Origin: Ardenticatenaceae bacterium
Lineage (GTDB): Bacteria; Chloroflexota; Anaerolineae; Promineifilales; Promineifilaceae
Length of the DNA: 64,000 nucleotides
NCBI GenBank assembly: GCA_020634245.1
Contig: JACKCC010000017.1
Coordinates: forward strand, 117,777 to 181,776
Reading direction: 5' to 3'
Shown here: positions 17,823-27,243 of the stretch, piece by piece
Position numbering within the stretch: position 1 is the stretch's first letter
Layout of the letters: the number at the start of each line of letters is the position of its first letter
Program-made: the position numbers and the translations under genes
Notes under the pieces: model-generated
Database searches by the model: none
What the model was told of the DNA's origin: nothing
The model's input: the letters and a program-made list of their open reading frames with translations, nothing else

Positions 17823-19085
17823 ATGGATCGCCGCCGCATCATTCCCATATTTGTCATTGTCTTCACCAATATCTTGGGATCGGGCGTTATATTACCGATT
17901 CTGCCCCTGGTGGCTGAAGGACAATTTGGGGCAACGGCGCTGCAAGCGACGACTTTAGCGGCCGTTTTCTTTGCAGCCCAATTTATCGCTGCACCCTGGT
18001 TGGGACGGTTGTCGGATCGATACGGCCGTCGCCCCATCCTCATCCTTAGCCAGATTGGCACCGTTTTGTCATTTGTCATGTTTTCCCTGGCCGCGCCACT
18101 GGGCCGCGTGATTGATGGAACAGGCTTTAGCATCGGCATTAGCGGCGGACTTTTCATCCTCTATCTGGCCCGGCTGCTCGATGGCATAACTGGCGGCAAC
18201 ATCACCACTGCCCAGGCCTACATCACCGACATCAGCAGTGAAGAGACACGAGCACAGGCACTGGGCACAATCAGCGCCGCATTTGGGATGGGTTTTATCT
18301 TTGGCCCGGCATTTGGCGGTTTCTTGTCCGGCATCAGCCTGGTCACACCTTTCATCGGTGCCGCCATCATCACCAGCGGCAGCGTTTTGCTGACAACAGT
18401 GATGCTTAAAGAATCGCTACCGCCAGAAGAACGCTCCACCAAACAAACACAGCAGGAAGAACTGCCGCTGCGCCAATATCTGCAAAACCGGACGGTCTTT
18501 CTCTTGTTTTTGATCACATTCGTGACAACCCTGGCCTTTGCTGCCTTGCAAAGCACATTTGCTCTTTACGCCGAACGTGTTGTATTCCCACAGGAAAGCA
18601 GCTCAACGGTGGCCCGAAACGTCGGTTTGTTTTTAACCATCATCGGTGTTTTTACGGTTATTACCCAGGCCGCCCTCATCAAACCGCTGGTGCGGCGATT
18701 TGGTGAACGCCGGTTAATTCTTCTGGGTCAGGTCAGCCTGATGATTGCTTTTGGGGGATTTGCTATCCTATCCATGCCGTTCCTGATCGGATTGTTTGCC
18801 ATCCCGGTGGCCTTGGGCAATGGGATTAATCAGCCCAGCCTGCAATCGTTAATTACACGATTTGGGGATGCGCGAACACACGGCCGTTTACTGGGTCTCT
18901 ATCAATCATCACGCAGCCTGGCACTCATCTTTGGGCCAATTTGGGCCGGGTTTGTGTTTCAGGCTATCAGCCCGCGCGCGCCCTTTGCGATTGCCGTCCC
19001 TCTGCTTTGCATGGGCCTGACCTTGGGACTGCTTTTACAACGACACAGCTTTCCCCAAAAAGCCGCCCAACCATTCAAATCATGA
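17823..19085 (+). CDS. MFS transporter, drug-efflux type
   Basis: A 420-residue permease with about 12 hydrophobic segments. The motif between helices 2 and 3, GRLSDRYGRRPIL, is the classic major-facilitator motif A, and the N-terminus (ILGSGVILPILPL) resembles TetA-type drug/proton antiporters. The substrate is unknown. The stop overlaps the next start as ATGA, linking it to the membrane-bound nuclease gene. Confidence 0.88.
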   Translation: MDRRRIIPIFVIVFTNILGSGVILPILPLVAEGQFGATALQATTLAAVFFAAQFIAAPWLGRLSDRYGRRPILILSQIGTVLSFVMFSLAAPLGRVIDGTGFSIGISGGLFILYLARLLDGITGGNITTAQAYITDISSEETRAQALGTISAAFGMGFIFGPAFGGFLSGISLVTPFIGAAIITSGSVLLTTVMLKESLPPEERSTKQTQQEELPLRQYLQNRTVFLLFLITFVTTLAFAALQSTFALYAERVVFPQESSSTVARNVGLFLTIIGVFTVITQAALIKPLVRRFGERRLILLGQVSLMIAFGGFAILSMPFLIGLFAIPVALGNGINQPSLQSLITRFGDARTHGRLLGLYQSSRSLALIFGPIWAGFVFQAISPRAPFAIAVPLLCMGLTLGLLLQRHSFPQKAAQPFKS

Positions 19086-19768
19086 TTATTCGTATCGAAA
19101 GTCAATTCAGTCACCCGCGCCGTATTATACAATCACTCCAAAGGACCAAACCTGCGCCGAAAACGGCCGTTATTCAGGGTTGGATCATCATTGCCGGACT
19201 AACCACCCTATTTGCCCTTTGGATGATTTACCACGCCTGGTGGCAGCCAACCTGGCTGACCAATCTACCCGATGCGGCTACCGAGCTATTAAACTTGATG
19301 GAGGCAGCCGGGGCTTTCACCTTGGGTTTTCTGTGGATGTTGTTGTGGTGGCGGCGAAAACGGCCGTACCAACCCGCCATCATCACAGAAATTACCAATT
19401 TACAGGTCCTAAGCCCTGGTGACTTCGAAAAATATGTCGGCCAGCTCTTCCGGCAAAAAGGATACCGTGTCAAACTGCGAGGCAGCAAGGGGGATTTAGG
19501 TGTTGACCTGGAACTGACCAGAGCAGACGGGAAACAAGCCATCGTTCAATGCAAACGATACCACAACACAGTTGGTCCCAAAATTGTGCGCGAACTTTAT
19601 GGCACACTCATTCACGAACAAGCAGCCCACGCCTTTCTAGTCACAACGGCCGATATTTCCGATGCCGCCCGCGAATGGGCGCAGTTCAAGCCGCTAACCC
19701 TGATTGATGGAGAAACACTCATCAAAATCGCCGCATCTCTGGCTGAAAGTCGCTCAAAGGGAAAATGA
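19082..19768 (+). CDS. Membrane-anchored Mrr-type restriction endonuclease-like protein
   Basis: About 228 residues. Two hydrophobic segments (roughly residues 35-55 and 75-95) are followed by a cytoplasmic Mrr_cat domain. The nuclease core is visible as GDLGVDLEL and, after one strand, IVQCKRY, giving the D-(Q)xK active site. Family members cut foreign or modified DNA, and membrane-tethered versions exist but are poorly understood. The ATG at 19082 overlaps the MFS stop. No methyltransferase is adjacent, so it is not an ordinary restriction-modification pair. Confidence 0.75.
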   Translation: MIIRIESQFSHPRRIIQSLQRTKPAPKTAVIQGWIIIAGLTTLFALWMIYHAWWQPTWLTNLPDAATELLNLMEAAGAFTLGFLWMLLWWRRKRPYQPAIITEITNLQVLSPGDFEKYVGQLFRQKGYRVKLRGSKGDLGVDLELTRADGKQAIVQCKRYHNTVGPKIVRELYGTLIHEQAAHAFLVTTADISDAAREWAQFKPLTLIDGETLIKIAASLAESRSKGK

Positions 19769-19808
19769 GATAAAATCCAGTCACCTGGCAAAAGGAAGAA
19801 TTTCTATA

Positions 19809-20807
19809 GTGGCCATCAAACAACAAATTTTCATCGGCGGCTGCAGCCGCAGCGGGACAACACTGTTGGGAGCCATGATTGGTGCTCACAGCGATATGAT
19901 CTGTTCGCCAGAGTCCCATTTCAAAATGGACGTTTTACGTGCCCTGGAAAAAGGTAAAGTAAATGCCAATCCGTCCGCACTAATGACTTTGATCCAGCGA
20001 CATTGGCGCTTCAAAATCTGGGAACTGGAACTGCCACCCATCGAATTATTCAATGACGATTCCGACGAACCTGTACTGGCCCGTCTGCTAAACTGGATTA
20101 TCGACCAATATGCCCAACAGCAGGAAAGGTCCCAGGCTTCAAAATGGGTAGACCATACACCGGAAAATATCAGTTATGCCCATTCTTTACTGCAATTGTT
20201 CCCTAATGCGCGCTTCATCCACATTGTTCGCGATGGGCGAGCTGTTGCTGCTTCCATCATGCCTTTGGATTGGGGCCCCAACAGCATCATGAAAACCTCT
20301 CGCTGGTGGATGCGGATGATGTCTTTTGGTCTGGCCGCGGAAAAGGCCCTGGGACCAGAAATAATTATGCAGGTTAAATATGAAGACCTGGTTTTGGAAC
20401 CGGAACCAACCATGCGGTCGATCAGCCAATTTTTAGGCATTGAGTATGAGCCAGCTATGCTGCACGCTACTGGTTTTAATCCGCCGAGTTACACCACCCG
20501 CCAACATAAACTGGTTGGCAACCGGCCCGATGCCAGTGTTGTCAATCGGTGGGAAACCAAGTTGACATCGCGTCAGATTGAGATTTTCGAGCATCAGACC
20601 CGTGATTTTTTGTCATTTTTGGGCTATCCATTGCACTATGGTATGCATGCCAAGGGGCCATCGTTTGGGGAAGTGCAGCAGGATAAACTGCGGGAATTAA
20701 TTCAAGGCGAAGTCATGAACAAATTAAAATGGCTGAAGCGCAGTTATCCGTTATGGTTGTCGCGCGATTTTTATTCGCAGGGCAAGTTTACAGATACCAA
20801 TAATTAG
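19809..20807 (+). CDS. Sulfotransferase family protein
   Basis: About 332 residues. The PAPS 5'-phosphosulfate loop is GGCSRSGTTLLG near the N-terminus, and the 3'-phosphate motif RFIHIVRDGRAVAAS is present. It should transfer sulfate from PAPS to a hydroxyl or amine of a small molecule or glycan. A GTG start at 19809 with GGAAG about 10 bases upstream places the P-loop near the N-terminus as in the family; an ATG at 19704 would overlap the nuclease gene. Confidence 0.8.
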   Translation: MAIKQQIFIGGCSRSGTTLLGAMIGAHSDMICSPESHFKMDVLRALEKGKVNANPSALMTLIQRHWRFKIWELELPPIELFNDDSDEPVLARLLNWIIDQYAQQQERSQASKWVDHTPENISYAHSLLQLFPNARFIHIVRDGRAVAASIMPLDWGPNSIMKTSRWWMRMMSFGLAAEKALGPEIIMQVKYEDLVLEPEPTMRSISQFLGIEYEPAMLHATGFNPPSYTTRQHKLVGNRPDASVVNRWETKLTSRQIEIFEHQTRDFLSFLGYPLHYGMHAKGPSFGEVQQDKLRELIQGEVMNKLKWLKRSYPLWLSRDFYSQGKFTDTNN

Positions 20808-20811
20808 GCTC

Positions 20812-21558
20812 ATGTTGACTATTGGCGAGTTGGCAAAAAAGGCAGGGGTTCGCACTTCGGCACTGCGTTATTATGAAGATGAGGGATTGTTAGTGGCGAA
20901 CGGCCGTACCGATTCCGGCTATCGTCTCTATAAACCAGAAGCTATCCAGCGCCTGTATCTCATCCAACGCGCCCAAAGGCTGGGCTTTTCACTCGCCGAC
21001 ATCCGTACTCTGCTGGAAGGCTACGACCAGGGAAATTTAAGCGATGCCGCCCTCATAGAAACGGCCGAATCCCGCTACCTGGCTCTGGATAAACAAGTCA
21101 CCGAACTGCTCACCTTGCAGCATGAACTACAACTATTCCTGCAAGATTTATACCAGCAGCACGGCACCAGCGATCATTTTGCGGCAATGGTCGAGCGCAT
21201 CTGTGCCAATCCTATCACCCAACCGGCGGCAAAAGGTGTTCTTGATTGGCTGGTAGCTTATACCGGCTGCGTGTTAAGCACTGAAGCCGGGAAAGCGATT
21301 CTGGAGCGGCTGCAAGGGCTGCACATTCATATCTGGCAGGAAAAAGATGTTTATTTTATTTTGGTCGTCAATCGGGACACGGCCGTATACCAATCCCTCC
21401 TCGAACTGGCTCAACTGGAAGCCAACTGTCAGGTTCACTCCCAAACTATCCCCGAACTCAGCGACAATGAAGAAGGCTATCTGCTGCGCGTTACCGGACC
21501 GAATGCCTTCATTTTCGCCCGTTTGTTTTTGGCCCTTGAACAATCTCCCCAAAGTTAG
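20812..21558 (+). CDS. MerR family transcriptional regulator
   Basis: A 248-residue regulator. The N-terminal winged helix-turn-helix is typical (IGELAKKAGVRTSALRYYEDEGLL, then SGYRLY and RLGFSLADI), followed by a coiled-coil dimerisation helix and a 120-residue C-terminal effector domain that I do not recognise. It lacks the CxxC metal pattern of SoxR/CueR. It sits 5 bases after the sulfotransferase gene and directly before the cytochrome operon, which it may control. Confidence 0.85.
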   Translation: MLTIGELAKKAGVRTSALRYYEDEGLLVANGRTDSGYRLYKPEAIQRLYLIQRAQRLGFSLADIRTLLEGYDQGNLSDAALIETAESRYLALDKQVTELLTLQHELQLFLQDLYQQHGTSDHFAAMVERICANPITQPAAKGVLDWLVAYTGCVLSTEAGKAILERLQGLHIHIWQEKDVYFILVVNRDTAVYQSLLELAQLEANCQVHSQTIPELSDNEEGYLLRVTGPNAFIFARLFLALEQSPQS

Positions 21559-21566
21559 CTCCACCG

Positions 21567-21644
21567 CTCATGACAATATCCCACCCGGATCGGGATAATA
21601 TCCCGCCAACTTCCCTGTCAATTTAGGCATCTGTCTCATGACAA
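21567..21644. promoter_or_regulatory. Repeats in the MerR-cytochrome intergenic region
   Basis: CTCATGACAA occurs at 21567-21576 and again at 21635-21644, and TATCCC/GGGATA form a short inverted repeat at 21577-21597. These may be binding sites for the MerR protein in front of the cytochrome gene. No clear -35 was found. Confidence 0.3.
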
Positions 21645-21699
21645 AATGATATGTCCTTGTGTACAGTGTTTGCATCCAATTTATTGAGGTGCGAGACAC

Positions 21700-22590
21700 A
21701 TGAAAAACACATTGAAACGGGCGGGCTTAATCCTGGGAACTCTTGCAGGGCTATTCCTACTGGCCGTTATCATCTTATCAATCATCGGCAGTAATAAGTT
21801 AAACAAGCAGTACAACATACAACCAGAATCAGTAGCCGTGGGAAGCGATACTGCCGTACTCCAGCGCGGCCAATATCTCTACTCAATAAGCTGCGCCGGC
21901 TGTCACGGCGACAATCTGGCCGGTACGCCATTCTTCGACGATCCGGGGCTGGGCAGCATTCCTGCCTCCAACCTGACAACCGGGACCGGGGGCATTGGCG
22001 CCGTTTACAGCGAAACCGACCTAGTCCGCGCCATCCGGCATGGCATCGACAATGAGGGTAAACCATTGATGATCATGCCCGCCGGTGCTTTCTGGTATTA
22101 CAGCGATGAAGATTTAGCCGCGATTATCGCCTACCTCAAAAATGCCGTGCCCATCGACAATGATTTAGGCGAGAAAAACTTGAAATTGATGGGACGGATA
22201 CTTGTCGGCGCGGGGCTGCTGGACGTTTTGGCCGCCGAACATATCGACCACGCCGCTTCTCGTCCGGCCGCGCCGCCGCCCCAGGTAGATGCCGCTTATG
22301 GCCAATACCTGGTCAACGTGAGTGACTGCCGCAGCTGCCACGGCGCGGCACTCTCCGGCGGGCAGTCGTCTGAACCGGGCGCGCCTCCCGGACCGGATTT
22401 GACTCCTGGCGGCAATCTGGCGGATTGGCCGACCGTTGACTTTATCACTGCAATGCGGACGGGGACAACCCTGGATGGCCGCCAGTTAAGCCCGGAATTC
22501 ATGCCCTGGGAAGATTACGGCCGTATGACCGACGACGATCTGACAACCATTTTCCTCTATCTGCAATCCTTGCCCGCAAACGGGAAGTGA
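21700..22590 (+). CDS. Dihaem c-type cytochrome, membrane-anchored
   Basis: A 296-residue exported protein. One N-terminal membrane helix (residues 9-31) is followed by two cytochrome-c domains, each with a haem site: CAGCH near residue 64 and CRSCH near residue 209. Both domains have the GxxLxG stretch after the haem that is common in alcohol-dehydrogenase-type cytochrome subunits. It would carry electrons outside the membrane. GAGGTG precedes the ATG. The stop overlaps the start of the BNR-repeat gene. Confidence 0.88.
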   Translation: MKNTLKRAGLILGTLAGLFLLAVIILSIIGSNKLNKQYNIQPESVAVGSDTAVLQRGQYLYSISCAGCHGDNLAGTPFFDDPGLGSIPASNLTTGTGGIGAVYSETDLVRAIRHGIDNEGKPLMIMPAGAFWYYSDEDLAAIIAYLKNAVPIDNDLGEKNLKLMGRILVGAGLLDVLAAEHIDHAASRPAAPPPQVDAAYGQYLVNVSDCRSCHGAALSGGQSSEPGAPPGPDLTPGGNLADWPTVDFITAMRTGTTLDGRQLSPEFMPWEDYGRMTDDDLTTIFLYLQSLPANGK

Positions 22591-23588
22591 CCGGCATGAT
22601 CCGCGATAAAACCTTACTCGCAGTCGATAATCAAAATTTGGTCCGCGCCAGATGCGATCATGATGGGAACTGGTTGGTGCAAACGCGATTAGCAGAGCAA
22701 CAAGCAAGCTGTCTGGCTTGCGATCCCCCAAACAGGCAAATCGTGTATACCGGCACCAACGGCAGCGGAGTCTTTCGTTCCGCTGATGGCGGGCAAACGT
22801 GGACGGCGGCGGGGTTGACCGGGCAAATCGTGAAAGCAGTAGTCGTCAGTCCGCACAATCCCGACGTCATCTACGCCGGAACCAAACCGGCGCAGATGTT
22901 TGTCTCCCGCGATGGCGGGCAAAGCTGGGCCGAACTGCCTGCATTTCGCCGGATTCGCGGCCGCCGTTTCTGGTTTTCCCCGGCCGAACCACCTGATTGG
23001 CGGGCTTATGTGCAGGCGATCACCATTTCACCTGTTGACCCAGACGTAATTTTGGCCGGTATTGAGTTTGGAGCCGTGGTACGCAGCGAGGATGGCGGGC
23101 AAACCTGGTCAAATCACGTTAAGGGCACGCTGCGCGACTGTCACGACATGAAGTTCCACCACTCCAATGGCGATTGGGTGTACGAAGCGGGTGGTGGCGG
23201 CGCGGCGGTGGGGCGGGAGAACGGCCGTTCCTGGCGCAAAGTCAATGCCGGATTAGCCAAACGGTACGGCGTGGCCTGCGCCGCTGACCCCGCACAGCCG
23301 GAAATCTGGTATACGGCCGTTGGTCCCAGTCCGGCCAAATCCTACGGCCAACAAGCCGAAGCCTACCTGTACCGCGCGGCCGGTGGCGCCGATTGGCAGC
23401 CGATCGGTTGGCAGCCACATCCGCTGCCGCAGATGCCCATCGCCCTGGTCACAGACCCGGCCGCCCCTGGCCATCTCTATGCCGGGCTAACCTTTGGCGA
23501 CGTCTGGCACTCGGCCGATTACGGCGACAACTGGCAGAAGCTGCCCTTCAACCTGGGCCGCATCTGGCGCACGATGATCTTAATCTGA
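22587..23588 (+). CDS. BNR/Asp-box beta-propeller protein
   Basis: A 333-residue protein built from about five Asp-box repeats (SADGGQTW, SRDGGQSW, SEDGGQTW and weaker copies ENGRSW and ADYGDNW). Such repeats form a sialidase- or YCF48-like beta-propeller. No catalytic sialidase residues and no signal peptide are evident, so the fold is clear and the function unknown. A GTG at 22587 overlaps the cytochrome stop; an ATG at 22596 is the alternative. Confidence 0.75.
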   Translation: MTGMIRDKTLLAVDNQNLVRARCDHDGNWLVQTRLAEQQASCLACDPPNRQIVYTGTNGSGVFRSADGGQTWTAAGLTGQIVKAVVVSPHNPDVIYAGTKPAQMFVSRDGGQSWAELPAFRRIRGRRFWFSPAEPPDWRAYVQAITISPVDPDVILAGIEFGAVVRSEDGGQTWSNHVKGTLRDCHDMKFHHSNGDWVYEAGGGGAAVGRENGRSWRKVNAGLAKRYGVACAADPAQPEIWYTAVGPSPAKSYGQQAEAYLYRAAGGADWQPIGWQPHPLPQMPIALVTDPAAPGHLYAGLTFGDVWHSADYGDNWQKLPFNLGRIWRTMILI

Positions 23589-23600
23589 ATGAGGTGATTG

Positions 23601-24478
23601 ATGAACAACAAATCTGTTTTGATTTTTGGGGCAACGGGTAACATGGGCGGCGCGGCGGCCCGCGCATTGCTGGCGCGCGGCTGGCAGGTGCGCGCCGTGT
23701 CGCGCAGCCCACAGAGCGAGAAGGCGCAGGCGCTGACATCGTGCAGGCTGATATGGATGACCGCGCCTCGCTGGAAGCAGCCTTTGATGGGATGACGCGT
23801 GTCTTCAGCGTGCAAAACTGGACCACCAGCGGCGTGGCTGGCGAAATCCGCCAGGGTAAACTGGTGGCCGACGTGGCCAAAGCGGCGGGCGTGACGCATC
23901 TGGTGTTTGGTTCGGCCGGGGTGGGCGAAGCGAACAGCGGTGTGCCCCATTTTGACTGCAAAATCGTTGTGGAAAAGCACATGCGCGATGAATTAGGCCT
24001 GCCGGTGACTGTGGTGCGCCCTGGCCCGTTTATGGAATTGATGACCGACAAGGCGTTCTTTCCGCCGCTGGCGGCCTGGGGCGTGATGCCCAAAATTGTG
24101 GGCTGGGAGACGCCGCTGCCGTGGACGGCCGTTACCGATATCGGCCCGACGATTGCCAACGTATTTGACAACCCGCAGCAGTGGATTGGGCGTGACATCA
24201 ATTTAATCAGCGATGTGGCCAGTATGCGGGAGTGCCGGGAGATTTTCAAAGCCACCACCGGCAAAAAACCGTTCGGTTTGGGTTTGCCAGTGGCCATGTT
24301 CAACAAAATGGCCGGGCCAGAGATGGTGGTAATGTGGCGCTGGCTGGCCGATTACCTGGCCGCCAACGACATCAGCGCGGCGAAGGCAGGCATGATAGCG
24401 GCGTCGCGAGAAGCGTGTCCCGATTTGCATGGTGTGGCCGATTGGCTGAAGCTGTCGCGCAACGGGCAGGGTGGGTGA
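23601..24478 (+). pseudogene. NmrA-like NAD(P)-binding protein, frameshifted
   Basis: The first frame encodes a Rossmann N-terminus with FGATGNMGGAAARALL and runs out of frame near 23730. The second frame picks up with ADIVQADMDDRASLEAAF and continues to 24478 as a normal NmrA/SDR protein (about 290 residues in total). At the junction roughly three or four residues usual in the family seem to be missing, which suggests a small deletion. GAGGTGATTG precedes the ATG. It could be a true pseudogene or a sequencing/assembly error. Confidence 0.7.
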
Positions 24479-24584
24479 GTTGGTTGCGGCGCTCAATACC
24501 GTGTACGCAGCCATTTTTGTGGTATTGGCACGACTGTGATCGCCCGGCAGCCGGTATTCACCAAAATTGGGATAGAATAGCAGC

Positions 24585-27233
24585 ATGGCAGAACAATCAC
24601 AGCCAATCATTGACAACGACATGAGTACAGCGGTTACGGCCGTGCCCACACTCGCTGGCGGCTGGTTACAGGCGGTGCGTGCAGCCTGGTTTGTGCTGGC
24701 GGCGGTAGTGGTGGCCATTTTCGTCACTTCGCTGCCCGGCTACGCCCAAACCTTTGGCGGGGAGCTGGCTCACATTGCCGCCGAAGACCAGAATCGGGTG
24801 ACGGCCGTGTTGGCCATTTTCTCCGGGCTGGCATCGTTGGCCTCGGCGCTGCTTTCGCTGGGACTGGCGGCCGTCTTTTTCCGCCGCCGCTTCACCGAGA
24901 CGGTCGCCGCCGCGCTCTCCTTCTACCTGCTGCTCTACGCCGTCGTCATGTCTGGCCCATTGGAAAACTGGAGCACCTATTGGTTGGGTGATGATATGCT
25001 GGCGCTGCGGCTGCAAGGGCTGCTGCTGGCCGTGCTTACCGTGCTGCTGCTGGCGTTGTTCCCCAACGGCCGTTTCGTGCCGTCCTGGTCCCGCTGGCTG
25101 CTGCCCCTCACCCTTCCCTGGAGCCTGGGCCTCTTTCTGCTCCCCAATTTTGATTCCCCTGCATCCAGGCCATTCCTCATCACGCTGCTGGCGGTGGGGC
25201 TGATTGGCTTCGTTGTCACTGGCTTTGTGGCGCAGGTCATCCGTTACCGCCGCGTTTCGTCGGTGACTGAACGGCAGCAAATGAAGTGGGTTGTTTACGG
25301 ATTTGCGCTGTGGCTGAGTTACATATTCATCTCGACCCTGCCCTATTTTTATCTGGCCAACTTGCCAGCCGGGGCATCTGTGCCCTGGTGGGGATCGATT
25401 AGTGTGCTGGGCTGGTTTCTGGCGCTAAACATTGTGCCCGTTTCCTTGTCCATTGCGGTGATGCGTCACCGGTTGTGGGATATTGACATCCTTATTAATC
25501 GCACGCTGGTGTATGGGGTGTTAACGGCCGTTACCATTGGTCTCTATGCTCTGGCCGTCAGCGGCATGGCAGCCCTGTTCCAAACACAGGCCAATTGGCT
25601 GGTCGCCTTCATCGCCACCGGATTGGTGGCCGTGCTCTTCCAGCCGCTGCGCGACCGCTTGCAGCACAGCGTCAACCGGCTGCTCTACGGTCACCGTGAT
25701 GAGCCGCTGGAGGTGTTGGCGCGGCTGGGCCAGCGGTTGGAAGATGCGCTGGCTCCAGAGCTGGTATTGCCCACGCTGGTAGAAACCATTGCCCAAACAT
25801 TAAAACTGCCGTTTGTGGCTCTGACCAACCAGCAAGGCGAGGCCATTGCTACCTTTGGCAAGCCAACCGCCGCTCAGACCTTCCCGCTCATTTACCAGGG
25901 AACACCCATCGGTTCCCTGCTGGCTGCGCCCCGTTCGCCGGTAGAAAGCTTTACGCCGACCGAAAACAGGCTGCTGCAAAATGTAGCCCGGCAGGCGGGA
26001 ACGGCCGTACACGCCCTCCAACTCACCGCCGACCTGCAACATGCCCGCCAACAAATTATCACCAGCCGCGAGGAGGAACGCCGCCGCCTGCGCCGCGACC
26101 TACACGACGGGCTGGGGCCGTCACTGGCCGCGCAGATGCTCAAAATCGGCTCGGCGCGGGCGCTGCTGGCCAGTCGGCCGGAAATGACCGACAAACTGTT
26201 GGCCGAAATGGAAACGGACATCGAAAACACGCTGGCCGATGTCCGTCGCATCGTTTACGATTTGCGGCCGCCGGCGTTGGACCAATGGGGATTGACCGGC
26301 GCTTTACAGGTCCATGCCGAGACGTGCGAAAACAGCACCTTGACTGTCCGTGTGGCGGCACCAGACCCCCTGCCGCCGCTTCCCGCTGCCGTAGAGGTGG
26401 CGGCCTACCACATTGGTCGCGAAGGGTTGACAAATGTGGTGCGCCACGCCCAGGCGGCGCACTGTACGCTAAAGCTGTGGGTAGGTAACGGCCGTCTCCA
26501 CCTCACCATTCAAGACGACGGGCAGGGCCTGGGCAAGGAAGTGCAGGCTGGAGTGGGTCTCAATGCCATGCGCGAACGGGCTGCCGAACTGGGCGGCTCG
26601 TGTACAATTGAAGGGAAACCAGGGCAAGGGACAACGGTAACGGCCATTCTCCCCCTGGGCCAAACGGGAGATCAAATGCGTAAAGTACCCAACGAATTCC
26701 AAAGCAGTGACGGCAGCCGCCTTACGATTCACAGAACGAGTCAGGAAACAAATGGCGAACTGCTGGAAATGGAAGCAACCTATCTCCCTCATTCACCACA
26801 GCCGCCGCTTCATTACCATCCCTATCAAGAAGAGCATTTCCAGGTGCTGCGCGGCATTTTCCGCACCCACATCGGCGGTATCGAGAAAACCTACGCGGCA
26901 GGCGACACATTTGTCGTGCCTCCCAACACTCCGCACTGGATGCACAACATCAGCGATGAGGAAGGCGCTTTGCTGTGGCAGGTGCGGCCGGCGCTCAAAA
27001 CGCAGGCTTTTTTTGAAACGATGTGGGGGCTGGATGCCGATGGCCAGACAGATGCCAATGGCCGCCCTCCATTTTTGCATTTGGCCGTTATCTTGCACGA
27101 ATATGCCAATGAATTCCGTGCCGTCAAGCCGTCCTATTTTGTCCAACGCATCCTCTTTGGCCTGCTGGCTCCCATCGGCAAATTGTACGGTTATCGGGCC
27201 AGATACGATAAGTACACCACCGTGAAACCATAA
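24585..27233 (+). CDS. NarL-type sensor histidine kinase fused to a cupin domain
   Basis: An 882-residue protein. About nine or ten membrane helices (residues 25-340) lead to a GAF-like region (about 390-480). A HisKA_3 domain has its phospho-acceptor in RRDLHDGLGP near residue 506, and an HATPase_c domain (REGLTNVVRHAQ, DDGQGLG) ends near 690. From residue 698 the frame continues into a cupin (HYHPYQEEHFQVLRG, GDTFVVPPNTPHW) with metal-ligand-like His and Glu. The ATG at the cupin start (26676) has GGGAG five bases before it, so the cupin may also be made alone. The response regulator follows 10 bases downstream. Confidence 0.85.
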   Translation: MAEQSQPIIDNDMSTAVTAVPTLAGGWLQAVRAAWFVLAAVVVAIFVTSLPGYAQTFGGELAHIAAEDQNRVTAVLAIFSGLASLASALLSLGLAAVFFRRRFTETVAAALSFYLLLYAVVMSGPLENWSTYWLGDDMLALRLQGLLLAVLTVLLLALFPNGRFVPSWSRWLLPLTLPWSLGLFLLPNFDSPASRPFLITLLAVGLIGFVVTGFVAQVIRYRRVSSVTERQQMKWVVYGFALWLSYIFISTLPYFYLANLPAGASVPWWGSISVLGWFLALNIVPVSLSIAVMRHRLWDIDILINRTLVYGVLTAVTIGLYALAVSGMAALFQTQANWLVAFIATGLVAVLFQPLRDRLQHSVNRLLYGHRDEPLEVLARLGQRLEDALAPELVLPTLVETIAQTLKLPFVALTNQQGEAIATFGKPTAAQTFPLIYQGTPIGSLLAAPRSPVESFTPTENRLLQNVARQAGTAVHALQLTADLQHARQQIITSREEERRRLRRDLHDGLGPSLAAQMLKIGSARALLASRPEMTDKLLAEMETDIENTLADVRRIVYDLRPPALDQWGLTGALQVHAETCENSTLTVRVAAPDPLPPLPAAVEVAAYHIGREGLTNVVRHAQAAHCTLKLWVGNGRLHLTIQDDGQGLGKEVQAGVGLNAMRERAAELGGSCTIEGKPGQGTTVTAILPLGQTGDQMRKVPNEFQSSDGSRLTIHRTSQETNGELLEMEATYLPHSPQPPLHYHPYQEEHFQVLRGIFRTHIGGIEKTYAAGDTFVVPPNTPHWMHNISDEEGALLWQVRPALKTQAFFETMWGLDADGQTDANGRPPFLHLAVILHEYANEFRAVKPSYFVQRILFGLLAPIGKLYGYRARYDKYTTVKP

Positions 27234-27243
27234 AGGAACCCTC

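Noticed and set aside
23548..24306. Minus-strand frame of 252 codons opposite the NmrA-like gene
   Set aside because: It overlaps the conserved Rossmann coding sequence and is low-complexity; not a gene.
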